A stretch of DNA of 64,000 nucleotides from Streptomyces fradiae (lineage in GTDB: Bacteria; Actinomycetota; Actinomycetes; Streptomycetales; Streptomycetaceae). The DNA lies in assembly GCF_041270065.1 (NCBI RefSeq), contig NZ_CP065958.1, positions 4,526,001 to 4,590,000 of the forward strand. Reading direction: 5' to 3'. Every line of letters begins with the position of its first letter. Position 1 is the first letter of the stretch. The translations under genes were made by a program, and so were the position numbers. Under the pieces are notes generated by a model. It ran no database searches and was not told the origin of the DNA. It worked only from the letters and a program-made list of their open reading frames with translations. Shown in pieces: positions 28,387 through 36,926 of this stretch.

Positions 28387-28977
28387 ATGACCGCACGCGA
28401 ATTCGAATCCCCCGAGACCCGCGAGACCCCTGAGCGCTGGACGACGGCCACCGTCTACCCCGACATGTGGGTCGACCCCGACGACGACCCCCGCGACAAG
28501 CAGGGCCCCGGGCCCGACGGAGAGCTCGCGACCCTGCAGGACTTCCTCCACGACTACCGCCTCACCCTCCGCATGAAGTGCGAGGGCCTGGACGCCGAAC
28601 AGCTCGCCCGCCGTTCCGTCCCGCCGTCCACCATGTCGCTCCTCGGTCTCGTACGGCACCTCGCCGAGGTCGAGCGGGACTGGCGCGGCTGGCTCGGCGA
28701 CGACAAGCGGCAGCCCAAGCTGTACGGGGCGCGGGACGCCGACTTCCACGGCGCCGTCGCCGATCCGGACGTGGTCGCGGAGGCCTTCCGCGACCTGGAG
28801 CGCGAGCAGGCGGCGACGGACGCCGCCCTCGCCGCCTACGCCGACCTGGGCGAGCGGGTCGGCTCCGACGAGATCGCGATCCGCGAGCTGATGGTGCACC
28901 GCATCGACGAGTACGCCCGCCACTGCGGGCACGCGGATCTGCTGCGGGAGTGCGTCGACGGGCGGGTAGGTCAGTAG
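28387..28977 (+). CDS. DinB-family (DUF664) protein
   Basis: The 196-residue helical protein fits the DinB/YfiT four-helix bundle: LHDYRLTLRMKCEGLDAEQLARRSV, SLLGLVRHLAEVERDWRGWLG, then ELMVHRIDEYARHCGHADLLRECVDG. The histidines in RHLAEVE, HRIDEYARH and GHADLLRE are the usual divalent metal ligands. Many such proteins are thiol- or mycothiol-dependent enzymes. The N-terminal 45 residues are charged and probably flexible. It is followed by a perfect terminator. Confidence 0.85.
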   Translation: MTAREFESPETRETPERWTTATVYPDMWVDPDDDPRDKQGPGPDGELATLQDFLHDYRLTLRMKCEGLDAEQLARRSVPPSTMSLLGLVRHLAEVERDWRGWLGDDKRQPKLYGARDADFHGAVADPDVVAEAFRDLEREQAATDAALAAYADLGERVGSDEIAIRELMVHRIDEYARHCGHADLLRECVDGRVGQ

Positions 28978-29000
28978 GAGGCAGGCCCTGAGGGGCGCAC

Positions 29001-29040
29001 GCGAGAAGGGCCGGGGGCGGAAACCCCCGGCCCTTCTCGC
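29001..29040. terminator. Strong terminator after the DinB gene
   Basis: A perfect 17-base stem (29001-29017 with 29024-29040) around loop CGGAAA ends the DinB transcription unit and insulates the following operon. Confidence 0.85.
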
Positions 29041-29086
29041 GTTCCCGGCTCTCGGCATGGCGGCCCGAAACCGTGCGCAGAATCCA

Positions 29087-29127
29087 AAGCAAGCACGCTT
29101 GATTGTTTCTGGCCCGGCTGCCATGCT
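29087..29127 (+). promoter_or_regulatory. Operator-promoter of the acyl-CoA catabolic operon
   Basis: AAGCAAGCACGCTTGATT (29088-29105) is a near-perfect dyad. Its right arm contains the -35 TTGATT (29099-29104). A 17-base spacer leads to -10 CATGCT (29122-29127). The block from GCACGCTTG through TTGTTTCT to GCTGCC is shared with the site at 41001-41030, before the acyl-CoA ligase operon. The start codon is 47 bases after the -10. Confidence 0.62.
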
Positions 29128-29173
29128 CCTCACGCACGTCCGTGACCCGCCCGTCCCCCGAGGGGAGCGCACC

Positions 29174-29965
29174 GTGTCCGACCCCGCAGCCGTCCTCGCC
29201 GACCTGCGCGCCGAGAGCGAGGAAGTCGACGAACTGGTAAGGGAGTTGACCGACGAGCAGTGGGCGCTGCCCACGCCCGCGCCGCGCTGGACGGTCGCCC
29301 ACCAGATCGCCCACCTCGCCTGGACCGACGCCGCCGCGCTGCTCGCCGCGACCGATCCCGAGGGCTTCGCCGCCGAGACCGAGAAGGCGCTCGCCGCGCC
29401 CGACCGCTTCGTCGACGACGGCGCCGACGAGGGCGCCGCCCAGCCGCCCGCCGTCCTGCTCGCCCGCTGGCGCGAGGGCCGCGAGCGGCTGCACCGGGTC
29501 CTGGCCGAGGCGCCGCCCGGGACGCGGTTCCCCTGGTACGGGCCGGCCATGAGCGCCGGGTCGCTCGCGACCGCGCGCCTGATGGAGACCTGGGCGCACG
29601 GCCAGGACGTGGCCGACGCCCTCGGAGTCGTACGGCAGCCGACCGCGCGGCTGCGGCACGTGGCCTGGATCGGGCTGCGGGCCCGGGACTACGCGTACTT
29701 CGTGCGCGGCCTGACCCCGCCCGCCGAGCCCTTCCGGGTCGAACTCACCGCGCCGAGCGGCGAGTTGTGGACGTACGGGCCGGAGGACGCGGCTCAGAAG
29801 ATCACCGGGCCCGCCCTCGACTTCTGCCTGCTCGTGACCCAGCGCGCCCACCGCGACGACACCGCCCTGACCGCCGTCGGCGCGGACGCCGAGGAATGGC
29901 TCGGCATCGCCCAGGCCTTCGCCGGCCCGGCGGGCGACGGCCGCGCCCCCAAGGGGGCCGCGTGA
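29174..29965 (+). CDS. TIGR03084-like metal-binding protein (DinB/MDMPI fold)
   Basis: The 263-residue protein begins LADLRAESEEVDELVRELTDEQWALPTPAPRWTVAHQIAHLAWTD, the maleylpyruvate-isomerase/DinB-type helix bundle with metal-ligand histidines (HQIAHL and later WAHGQDVADALG). TIGR03084-type members sit in acyl-CoA catabolic operons in actinobacteria, and no reaction is established. GTG 29174 follows AGGGGAG by seven bases. It is the first gene of the five-gene operon and overlaps the AtuA gene by GTGA. Confidence 0.85.
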   Translation: MSDPAAVLADLRAESEEVDELVRELTDEQWALPTPAPRWTVAHQIAHLAWTDAAALLAATDPEGFAAETEKALAAPDRFVDDGADEGAAQPPAVLLARWREGRERLHRVLAEAPPGTRFPWYGPAMSAGSLATARLMETWAHGQDVADALGVVRQPTARLRHVAWIGLRARDYAYFVRGLTPPAEPFRVELTAPSGELWTYGPEDAAQKITGPALDFCLLVTQRAHRDDTALTAVGADAEEWLGIAQAFAGPAGDGRAPKGAA

Positions 29966-31674
29966 AGCGCGTCCTCCGGATCGGCAACGCCTCCGGCTTC
30001 TACGGCGACCGCTTCGACGCCGTGCGGGAGATGCTCACAGGAGGTGAGCTGGACGTCCTCACCGGGGACTACCTCGCCGAGCTGACCATGCTCATCCTCG
30101 GCCGCGACCTCCTCAAGGACCCCTCCGCCGGTTACGCCAAGACCTTCCTGCGCCAGATGGAGGAGGGCCTCGGGCTCGCCCACGAGCGCGGCACCCGGAT
30201 CGTCGCCAACGCGGGCGGCCTCAACCCCGCCGGACTCGCCGACGCCCTGCGCGCCCTGGCCGACCGGCTTGGCCTGCCGGTCCGGATCGCGCACGTCGAG
30301 GGCGACCGGCTGCCGGCGGACCGGCTACCGGCCGGCCGGGACGGCGTCCTCGCCGCCAACGCCTACCTCGGCGGCGCCGGCATCGCGGCCTGCCTGACCG
30401 CCGCCGCGGACGTGGTCGTCACCGGCCGGGTCACGGACGCGGCGCTCGTCACCGGGCCCGCGCAGTGGTTCTTCGGCTGGGCCCCGGAGGACGCCGACTG
30501 GTACGACAAGCTGGCGGGCGCGGTCGTCGCCGGCCACGTCCTGGAATGCGGCACCCAGGCCACCGGCGGCAACTACGCCTTCTTCCACGGCCACGACCCC
30601 GCTCTCCTCCGCCGCCCCGGCTTCCCGCTCGCCGAACTGCACGCCGACGGCAGCGCCGTCATCACCAAGCACCCCGGCACCGGCGGCCTCGTCGACACCG
30701 GCACCGTCACCGCCCAGCTCCTCTACGAGACGGGCGGCGCCCGCTACGCGGGCCCCGACGTCACCGCACGCCTCGACACCGTCCGGCTCACCCAGGAGGG
30801 CCCGGACCGGGTGCGGATCGAGGGCGTACGGGGCGAGGCCCCGCCCCCGACGCTCAAGGTGGGGCTCAGCAGGCTCGGCGGCTTCCGCAACGAGGTCGTG
30901 TTCGTCCTCACCGGCCTCGACATCGAGGCCAAGGCGGAGCTCGTGCGGGCGCAGCTCCACGACGCCCTGGCCAAGAACCCGCCCGCCGAGGCCCGCTGGG
31001 ACCTCGCCCGCACCGACCACCCCGACGCGCCCACCGAGGAGACCGCCAGCGCCCTGCTCCGGCTCGTCGTCCGCGACCCCGACCCCGAGAAGGTCGGCCG
31101 CACCCTGACAGGGGCGGCGATCGAACTGGCCCTCGCCTCCTACCCCGGCTTCCATGTGACCGCCCCGCCGGGCAAGGGTGCCCCCTACGGGGTCTTCGAC
31201 AGCGCGTACGTCCCCGTCGGGGAGGTCCCGCACACGGCGGTGCTGCCCGACGGGACCCGCGCCCCCGTGCCCGTACCGCCGACGACCCGGGCCCTGGAAC
31301 CCGTACCGGATCCGGAGCTTCCGGAGCCGCCGCCCGATGGGCCCACCCGGCGCGCGCCGCTCGGCCTCGTCGCCGGCGCCCGCAGCGGAGACAAGGGCGG
31401 GGACGCCAACGTCGGCGTCTGGGTCCGGACGGAGGTGGAGTGGCGCTGGCTCGCGCACGCGCTCACCACCGACAGGTTCCGCGAACTCCTCCCGGAGACC
31501 GCCGACTTGACCGTCACCCGGCACGTGCTGCCCAACCTCCGCGCGCTCAACTTCACCGTCGCCGGAATCCTCGGCGAGGGCGTTGCCTCCCAGGCCCGTT
31601 TCGACCCCCAGGCCAAGGCCCTCGGCGAGTGGCTGCGCTCGCGCCACCTCGACATCCCGGAGGAACTGCTGTGA
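29962..31674 (+). CDS. Acyclic terpene utilisation AtuA-family protein
   Basis: The 570-residue protein matches the AtuA family: an N-terminal ~370-residue domain (RIGNASGFYGDRFDAVREML, TRIVANAGGLNPAGLADALR, VVTGRVTDAALVTG, HVLECGTQATGGNYAFF) and a smaller C-terminal domain (GARSGDKGGDANVGVW). AtuA is required for citronellol/geranyl-type catabolism in Pseudomonas, though its reaction is unclear. It is coupled upstream and downstream by 4-base overlaps with the MDMPI-like and carboxylase genes. It may handle branched acyl-CoA intermediates. Confidence 0.9.
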   Translation: MKRVLRIGNASGFYGDRFDAVREMLTGGELDVLTGDYLAELTMLILGRDLLKDPSAGYAKTFLRQMEEGLGLAHERGTRIVANAGGLNPAGLADALRALADRLGLPVRIAHVEGDRLPADRLPAGRDGVLAANAYLGGAGIAACLTAAADVVVTGRVTDAALVTGPAQWFFGWAPEDADWYDKLAGAVVAGHVLECGTQATGGNYAFFHGHDPALLRRPGFPLAELHADGSAVITKHPGTGGLVDTGTVTAQLLYETGGARYAGPDVTARLDTVRLTQEGPDRVRIEGVRGEAPPPTLKVGLSRLGGFRNEVVFVLTGLDIEAKAELVRAQLHDALAKNPPAEARWDLARTDHPDAPTEETASALLRLVVRDPDPEKVGRTLTGAAIELALASYPGFHVTAPPGKGAPYGVFDSAYVPVGEVPHTAVLPDGTRAPVPVPPTTRALEPVPDPELPEPPPDGPTRRAPLGLVAGARSGDKGGDANVGVWVRTEVEWRWLAHALTTDRFRELLPETADLTVTRHVLPNLRALNFTVAGILGEGVASQARFDPQAKALGEWLRSRHLDIPEELL

Positions 31675-33281
31675 CCGTGCTCGCCTCCGCCCTCGACACC
31701 GGCGGACCCGACCACGCGGCCCACCGCGCCGCCATGCTGGAGAAACTGGCCGCGCTCGACGCCGAGCACGCCAAGGCGCTCGCGGGCGGCGGCGAGAAGT
31801 ACACGGCCCGGCACCACAAGCGCGGCAAGCTGCTCGCCCGCGAACGGATCGAGCTGCTCGTCGACCCCGACTCGCCGTTCCTGGAGCTGTCGCCGCTCGC
31901 CGCCTGGGGCAGCGACTACCCCGTAGGGGCGTCCCTGGTGACCGGCATCGGGGTCGTCGAGGGCGTCGAGTGCCTGATCACCGCCAACGACCCGACCGTG
32001 CGCGGCGGCGCCTCCAACCCGTGGACCCTGAAGAAGGCGCTGCGAGCGAACGAGATCGCCTTCGCCAACCGCCTCCCCGTCATCTCGCTCGTCGAGTCCG
32101 GCGGCGCCGACCTGCCCTCCCAGAAGGAGATCTTCATCCCCGGCGGGGCGCTCTTCCGCGACCTCACCCGGCTCTCCGCCGCCGGCATCCCCACCATCGC
32201 CGTCGTCTTCGGCAACTCGACGGCCGGCGGGGCCTACGTCCCCGGCATGTCCGACCACACCGTGATGATCAAGGAGCGGTCGAAGGTCTTCCTCGGCGGC
32301 CCGCCGCTGGTGAAGATGGCGACCGGCGAGGAGAGCGACGACGAGTCCCTCGGCGGCGCCGAGATGCACGCCCGCACCAGCGGTCTCGCCGACCACTACG
32401 CCGTCGACGAGCCCGACGCACTGCGCCAGGCCCGCCGGATCGTCGCCCGCCTCAACCACCGCAAGGCACACCCCGATCCGGCGGCGGGCCGGGAGCCGGT
32501 CGAGCCGCCGAAGTACGACCCGGAGGAGCTCCTCGGGATCGTCCCCGGGGACCTCAAGACCCCGTTCGACCCGCGCGAGGTGATCGCCCGGCTGGTCGAC
32601 GGCTCGGACTTCGACGAGTTCAAGCCGCTGTACGGGACGAGCCTGGTGACCGGCTGGGCGCGCCTGCACGGCTACCCGATCGGCGTCCTCGCCAACGCAC
32701 AGGGCGTGCTGTTCTCCGCCGAGTCCCAAAAGGCGGCCCAGTTCATCCAGTTGGCGAACCAGCGCGACATCCCGCTGCTCTTCCTGCACAACACCACCGG
32801 CTACATGGTCGGCAAGGAGTACGAGCAGGGCGGCATCATCAAGCACGGCGCGATGATGATCAACGCGGTGTCGAACTCGAAGGTGCCCCACCTGTCGGTG
32901 CTCATGGGTGCGTCGTACGGCGCCGGGCACTACGGCATGTGCGGCCGGGCGTACGACCCGCGCTTCCTCTTCGCCTGGCCGAGCGCCAAGTCCGCCGTCA
33001 TGGGGCCGCAGCAGCTCGCCGGGGTGCTGTCGATCGTCGCGCGCGCGAGCGCGGAGGCGAAGGGGCAGCCGTACGACGAGGAGCAGGACGCCGGGATGCG
33101 GGCGTTCGTCGAGGCACAGATCGAGAGCGAGTCGCTGCCGATGTTCCTCTCCGGGCGGCTGTACGACGACGGGGTCATCGACCCGCGCGACACGCGCACC
33201 GTCCTCGGGCTCTGCCTGTCCGCGATCCACACGGCACCGGTCGAGGGCGCGCGCGGCGGCTTCGGCGTCTTCCGAATGTGA
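31671..33281 (+). CDS. Acyl-CoA carboxylase beta (carboxyltransferase) subunit
   Basis: The 536-residue carboxyltransferase has two crotonase-like halves (KLLARERIELLVDPDSPFLELSPLAAW; FGNSTAGGAYVPGMSDHTVMIKERSKVFLGGPPLVKMATGEE; GASYGAGHYGMCGRAYDPRFLFAWPSAKSAVMGPQQ). This is the methylcrotonyl/geranyl-CoA type. It transfers carboxyl from the biotinylated alpha subunit to a branched enoyl-CoA. It overlaps AtuA by GTGA and is followed by the alpha subunit. Leucine (3-methylcrotonyl-CoA) is the most likely substrate; geranyl-CoA is the alternative. Confidence 0.92.
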   Translation: MTVLASALDTGGPDHAAHRAAMLEKLAALDAEHAKALAGGGEKYTARHHKRGKLLARERIELLVDPDSPFLELSPLAAWGSDYPVGASLVTGIGVVEGVECLITANDPTVRGGASNPWTLKKALRANEIAFANRLPVISLVESGGADLPSQKEIFIPGGALFRDLTRLSAAGIPTIAVVFGNSTAGGAYVPGMSDHTVMIKERSKVFLGGPPLVKMATGEESDDESLGGAEMHARTSGLADHYAVDEPDALRQARRIVARLNHRKAHPDPAAGREPVEPPKYDPEELLGIVPGDLKTPFDPREVIARLVDGSDFDEFKPLYGTSLVTGWARLHGYPIGVLANAQGVLFSAESQKAAQFIQLANQRDIPLLFLHNTTGYMVGKEYEQGGIIKHGAMMINAVSNSKVPHLSVLMGASYGAGHYGMCGRAYDPRFLFAWPSAKSAVMGPQQLAGVLSIVARASAEAKGQPYDEEQDAGMRAFVEAQIESESLPMFLSGRLYDDGVIDPRDTRTVLGLCLSAIHTAPVEGARGGFGVFRM

Positions 33282-33292
33282 GGCCTGCGCTG

Positions 33293-35230
33293 ATGACCGA
33301 GCTGATTTCCGCTGTCCTCGTGGCGAACCGGGGCGAGATCGCCTGCCGGGTCTTCCGCACCTGCCGCGACCTGGGCATCGCCACCGTCGCCGTCCACTCC
33401 GACCCGGACGCCGACGCCCTGCACGTACGGGAGGCCGACGCGGCCGTACGGCTGCCGGGCGCGACGCCCGCGGAGACGTATCTGCGCGGCGACCTGATCG
33501 TGGTCGCCGCCCTCGCGGCGGGCGCCGACGCCGTGCACCCCGGCTACGGCTTCCTCTCCGAGAACGCCGACTTCGCGCGGGCCGTGACCGAGGCGGGCCT
33601 GGTGTGGATCGGGCCGCCGCCGGCCGCGATCGAGGCGATGGCGTCCAAGACGCGGGCCAAGGAGCTCCTCGGCGTCGCGCCCCTCGACGCCGCCGCGCTC
33701 ACCGAGGCCGACCTGCCGGTCCTCGTGAAGGCGGCGGCCGGCGGCGGCGGCCGAGGCATGCGGATCGTACGCGAACTGAGCGTTCTGGAAGGGGAGTTGA
33801 AGGCGGCGTCGGCGGAGGCGCTGAGCGCCTTCGGGGACGGCGAGGTGTTCGTCGAGCCGTACGTGGAGGACGGTCGGCACGTCGAGGTCCAGGTCCTCGC
33901 CGACACCCACGGCACCGTCTGGACCCTCGGCACCCGCGACTGCTCCCTCCAGCGCCGGCACCAGAAGGTCATCGAGGAGGCCCCGGCGCCCGGGCTCCCG
34001 GACGCGCTGGTCGAGGAGCTGTACGCGCGGTCGGCGGTCGCCGCGAAGGCCGTCGGGTACGTCGGCGCGGGCACCGTCGAGTTCCTGGTCGCCGACGGCC
34101 GGGCGCACTTCCTGGAGATGAACACCCGCCTCCAGGTCGAGCACCCGGTCACGGAGGAGGTCCACGGCCTCGACCTGGTCGCCCTCCAGCTCGCCGTCGC
34201 CGAGGGGCGTCCGCTGCCGCCGGAGCCGCCCGCGCCCCGCGGCGGCCACGCCGTCGAGGCCCGGCTCTACGCCGAGGATCCGGCCGGCGGCTGGACCCCG
34301 CAGACGGGCGTGCTGCACGCCGTCGAGTTCCCCGCCGGGCCCGGCCTGCGCGTCGACACGGGTTACGCCTCCGGCGACACGGTCGGCGTCCACTACGACG
34401 CCATGCTCGCCAAGGTCGTCGCCCACGCGCCGACCCGCGCCGAGGCCGTCCGCAAGCTCGCCCGCGCCCTGGAACAGGCCCGGCTCCACGGCCCCGCCAC
34501 CAACCGCGACCTGCTCGTCGCCTCCCTCCGCCACCCCGACTTCGCCGACCCGGCCAGGCTCGGCACCGGCTTCTACGACCGGCACCTGGACGCCCTGACC
34601 GCCGCCCCGCGCGCCGAGGCCTCCGTGGAGCAGGCGGCGGTGGCGGCGGCGCTCGCGGAGGCGGCCGCCAACGCGGGCCGCTTCGGGGGAGGTTGGCGCA
34701 ACGTCCGCTCGCAGGACGAGGTGAAGACGTACGAGGGGGCCGGGGGCGCGTACCAGGTCCGGTACCGCCCGACCCGTACCGGTGGCCACGAGGTCACCGC
34801 CCCCGAGGGCGTCACCGTCGTGTCCGCCACCCCGCACCGCGTACGGCTCGAAGTGGCGTCCGTCGTACGGGACTTCGAGGTCACCCGCTACCCCGGCGGG
34901 GTCGTCCACGTCGGCCCGCACCGGCTCACCGCCCGCCCCCGCTTCACCGACCCCACCGAGAGCCGCGCGCCCGGCTCCCTGCTCGCGCCCATGCCCGGCA
35001 CCGTCGTCCGGATCGCCGAGGGCCTGGCAGCAGGCGCCCGGGTCGAGGCCGGGCAGCCGCTGCTCTGGCTGGAGGCCATGAAGATGGAGCACCGGGTCGT
35101 CGCACCCGCCTCCGGCACGCTCACCGCGCTCCACGCCGCCCCCGGCCGCCAGGTAGAGGTCGGCGCCCTGCTCGCCGTCGTACAGCCCGCCCCCGTACCG
35201 ACCGAAGCACAGGAGGACCCGACCCCATGA
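33293..35230 (+). CDS. Acyl-CoA carboxylase biotin-containing alpha subunit
   Basis: The 645-residue protein has a biotin carboxylase region (LVANRGEIACRVFRTCRDLG, HPGYGFLSENADFA, KAAAGGGGRGMRIV, FLEMNTRLQVEHPVTE) and a C-terminal biotinyl domain, where the modified lysine is in EAMKMEH. It starts ATG 33293, 11 bases after the beta gene. It supplies carboxybiotin to the beta subunit. This two-gene arrangement with a dedicated beta subunit is typical of methylcrotonyl-CoA carboxylases. Confidence 0.93.
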   Translation: MTELISAVLVANRGEIACRVFRTCRDLGIATVAVHSDPDADALHVREADAAVRLPGATPAETYLRGDLIVVAALAAGADAVHPGYGFLSENADFARAVTEAGLVWIGPPPAAIEAMASKTRAKELLGVAPLDAAALTEADLPVLVKAAAGGGGRGMRIVRELSVLEGELKAASAEALSAFGDGEVFVEPYVEDGRHVEVQVLADTHGTVWTLGTRDCSLQRRHQKVIEEAPAPGLPDALVEELYARSAVAAKAVGYVGAGTVEFLVADGRAHFLEMNTRLQVEHPVTEEVHGLDLVALQLAVAEGRPLPPEPPAPRGGHAVEARLYAEDPAGGWTPQTGVLHAVEFPAGPGLRVDTGYASGDTVGVHYDAMLAKVVAHAPTRAEAVRKLARALEQARLHGPATNRDLLVASLRHPDFADPARLGTGFYDRHLDALTAAPRAEASVEQAAVAAALAEAAANAGRFGGGWRNVRSQDEVKTYEGAGGAYQVRYRPTRTGGHEVTAPEGVTVVSATPHRVRLEVASVVRDFEVTRYPGGVVHVGPHRLTARPRFTDPTESRAPGSLLAPMPGTVVRIAEGLAAGARVEAGQPLLWLEAMKMEHRVVAPASGTLTALHAAPGRQVEVGALLAVVQPAPVPTEAQEDPTP

Positions 35231-36366
35231 GCACCCTCAGCCTCATCGAATCGGCGGAACACACCGCCCTCCGCGCCGCCGTCTCCGCCCTCGGCCACCG
35301 CCACGGCCCCGGCTTCGACCGCGCCACACTCTGGGCCGAGGCCGGCAAGCTCGGCTATCTGGGCGTGAACCTGCCCGAGGAGTACGGCGGCGGGGGCGGC
35401 GGCATGACCGAGCTGTCCATCGTCCTGGAGGAGGCGGGCGCGGCCGGCGCGCCGCTGTTGATGATGGTCGTGTCGCCGGCGATCTGCGGCACGGTCATCG
35501 CACGCTTCGGCACGGAGGAGCAGAAGCGGGCCTGGTTGCCGGGTCTCGCGGACGGCACCCGCACCATGGCCTTCGGCATCACCGAGCCCGACGCGGGCTC
35601 CAACTCCCACCGGATCACGACGACCGCGACCCGGACCGAGGACGGCTGGGTCCTCAACGGCCGGAAGGTCTTCGTGTCGGGCGTCGACATCGCCGACGCG
35701 ACCCTGATCGTCGGCCGCACCTCCGACGCCCGCACCGGCAACCTCAAGGCGTGTCTCTTCATCGTGCCGCGCGACACGCCGGGCTTCGAACGGCGCCACA
35801 TCGAGATGGAACTCGACGCGAACGAGAAGCAGTTCGAGCTCACCCTCGACGACGTGCACCTGCCGGCCGACGCCTTGGTCGGCGACGAGGACGCGGGCCT
35901 CCTCCAGCTCTTCGCGGGGCTCAACCCGGAGCGGATCATGACGGCCGCCTTCGCGATCGGCATGGGCCGCTACGCGCTCGCGCAGGCCGTGAAGTACGCG
36001 AAGGAGCGCCAGGTCTGGAAGGCCCCGATCGGCGCCCACCAGGCCATCGCCCACCCCCTCGCCCAGGCCCACATCGAACTCGAACTCGCCCGCCTGATGA
36101 TGCGGAAGGCCGCCGCCCTGTACGACGCGGGCGACGACCTGGGCGCGGGCGAGGCGGCGAACATGGCGAAGTACGCCGCCGCCGAGGCGTGCGTGAAGGC
36201 CGTCGACACCTCCGTCCACACCCTCGGCGGCAACGGCCTGACCCGCGAGTTCGGCCTCGCCCGCCTGATCACGGCGGCCCGCGTGGCCCGGATCGCCCCG
36301 GTCAGCCGCGAGATGATCCTCAACTTCGTCTCGCACCAGACGCTTGGCCTGCCGAAGTCCTACTGA
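35227..36366 (+). CDS. Acyl-CoA dehydrogenase
   Basis: The 379-residue flavoprotein contains the family blocks MAFGITEPDAGSNSHRITTTATR, ELDANEKQFELTLDDVHLP and HTLGGNGLTREFGLARLI. The catalytic base Glu is probably in LNPERIM. Its ATG overlaps the carboxylase stop (ATGA at 35227-35230). In the operon context it is likely an isovaleryl-CoA or similar branched-chain dehydrogenase that produces the carboxylase substrate. No terminator is evident after it. Confidence 0.92.
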   Translation: MSTLSLIESAEHTALRAAVSALGHRHGPGFDRATLWAEAGKLGYLGVNLPEEYGGGGGGMTELSIVLEEAGAAGAPLLMMVVSPAICGTVIARFGTEEQKRAWLPGLADGTRTMAFGITEPDAGSNSHRITTTATRTEDGWVLNGRKVFVSGVDIADATLIVGRTSDARTGNLKACLFIVPRDTPGFERRHIEMELDANEKQFELTLDDVHLPADALVGDEDAGLLQLFAGLNPERIMTAAFAIGMGRYALAQAVKYAKERQVWKAPIGAHQAIAHPLAQAHIELELARLMMRKAAALYDAGDDLGAGEAANMAKYAAAEACVKAVDTSVHTLGGNGLTREFGLARLITAARVARIAPVSREMILNFVSHQTLGLPKSY

Positions 36367-36458
36367 GCGGGGGCCCCAGCGGGGGTACCACGGTACGAGG
36401 TGGGATCTGGCTCCCCGGTACGACGACGGGGACGCCGTCCGCCCGCGAAGGTGCCCCC

Positions 36459-36926
36459 ATGCCCGCCACCACGATCCGCACCCGCACCCGCGTCGCCGCC
36501 ACCGCCGCCGGCGACCTCCGCACCGCCGCTCGCGCCTTCCTGGCCCTCCCGGTCGGTCTCGCGGCGACCGTCCTCGTCCTCGTCGGGCAGCCCACCCGCG
36601 CCGCCCGTCTCCGGTCCCGCCTCGCGCCCGCCGGACCCGGGCGCTGGACCGGCCCGCGGGTGCTGGCCCGGACGGTGCTCGGCCTGCCGCTCGACCTGGC
36701 GGCCTTCGTCCTCCTCGCGTACGCCGCCTTCAACACGGTCCGCAACCTCGGCTACCCGCTCTGGTACGCGGACACCGACTACCACCAGGCCTGGGGCGGC
36801 CCCACCCTCGCCGGCGTCTGGGCCGTCCACTCCCTCGGCTGGCTGCTCTGTCTGGCTGTCCTTCTGCACTGGCCGGTGCGCTGGCTGGACCGCGGGCAGG
36901 CGGCGGTCAGCCGCCGGGTCAGCTGA
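36459..36926 (+). CDS. Hypothetical membrane protein (155 aa)
   Basis: The 155-residue protein has three or four hydrophobic helices (ARAFLALPVGLAATVLVLVG, LGLPLDLAAFVLLAYAAF, LAGVWAVHSLGWLLCLAVLL) and a basic C-terminus. The layout recalls the membrane sensor domain of streptomycete histidine kinases but lacks a kinase. I cannot name it. It starts at ATG 36459 and overlaps the convergent VWA gene by eight bases. It is perhaps in the same transcript as the acyl-CoA operon (92-base gap). Confidence 0.6.
   Translation: MPATTIRTRTRVAATAAGDLRTAARAFLALPVGLAATVLVLVGQPTRAARLRSRLAPAGPGRWTGPRVLARTVLGLPLDLAAFVLLAYAAFNTVRNLGYPLWYADTDYHQAWGGPTLAGVWAVHSLGWLLCLAVLLHWPVRWLDRGQAAVSRRVS

Noticed and set aside
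29174..36366. Polyketide or fatty-acid biosynthetic cluster based on the carboxylase
   Set aside because: No ketosynthase, ACP or acyltransferase is present. AtuA plus dehydrogenase indicates catabolism.
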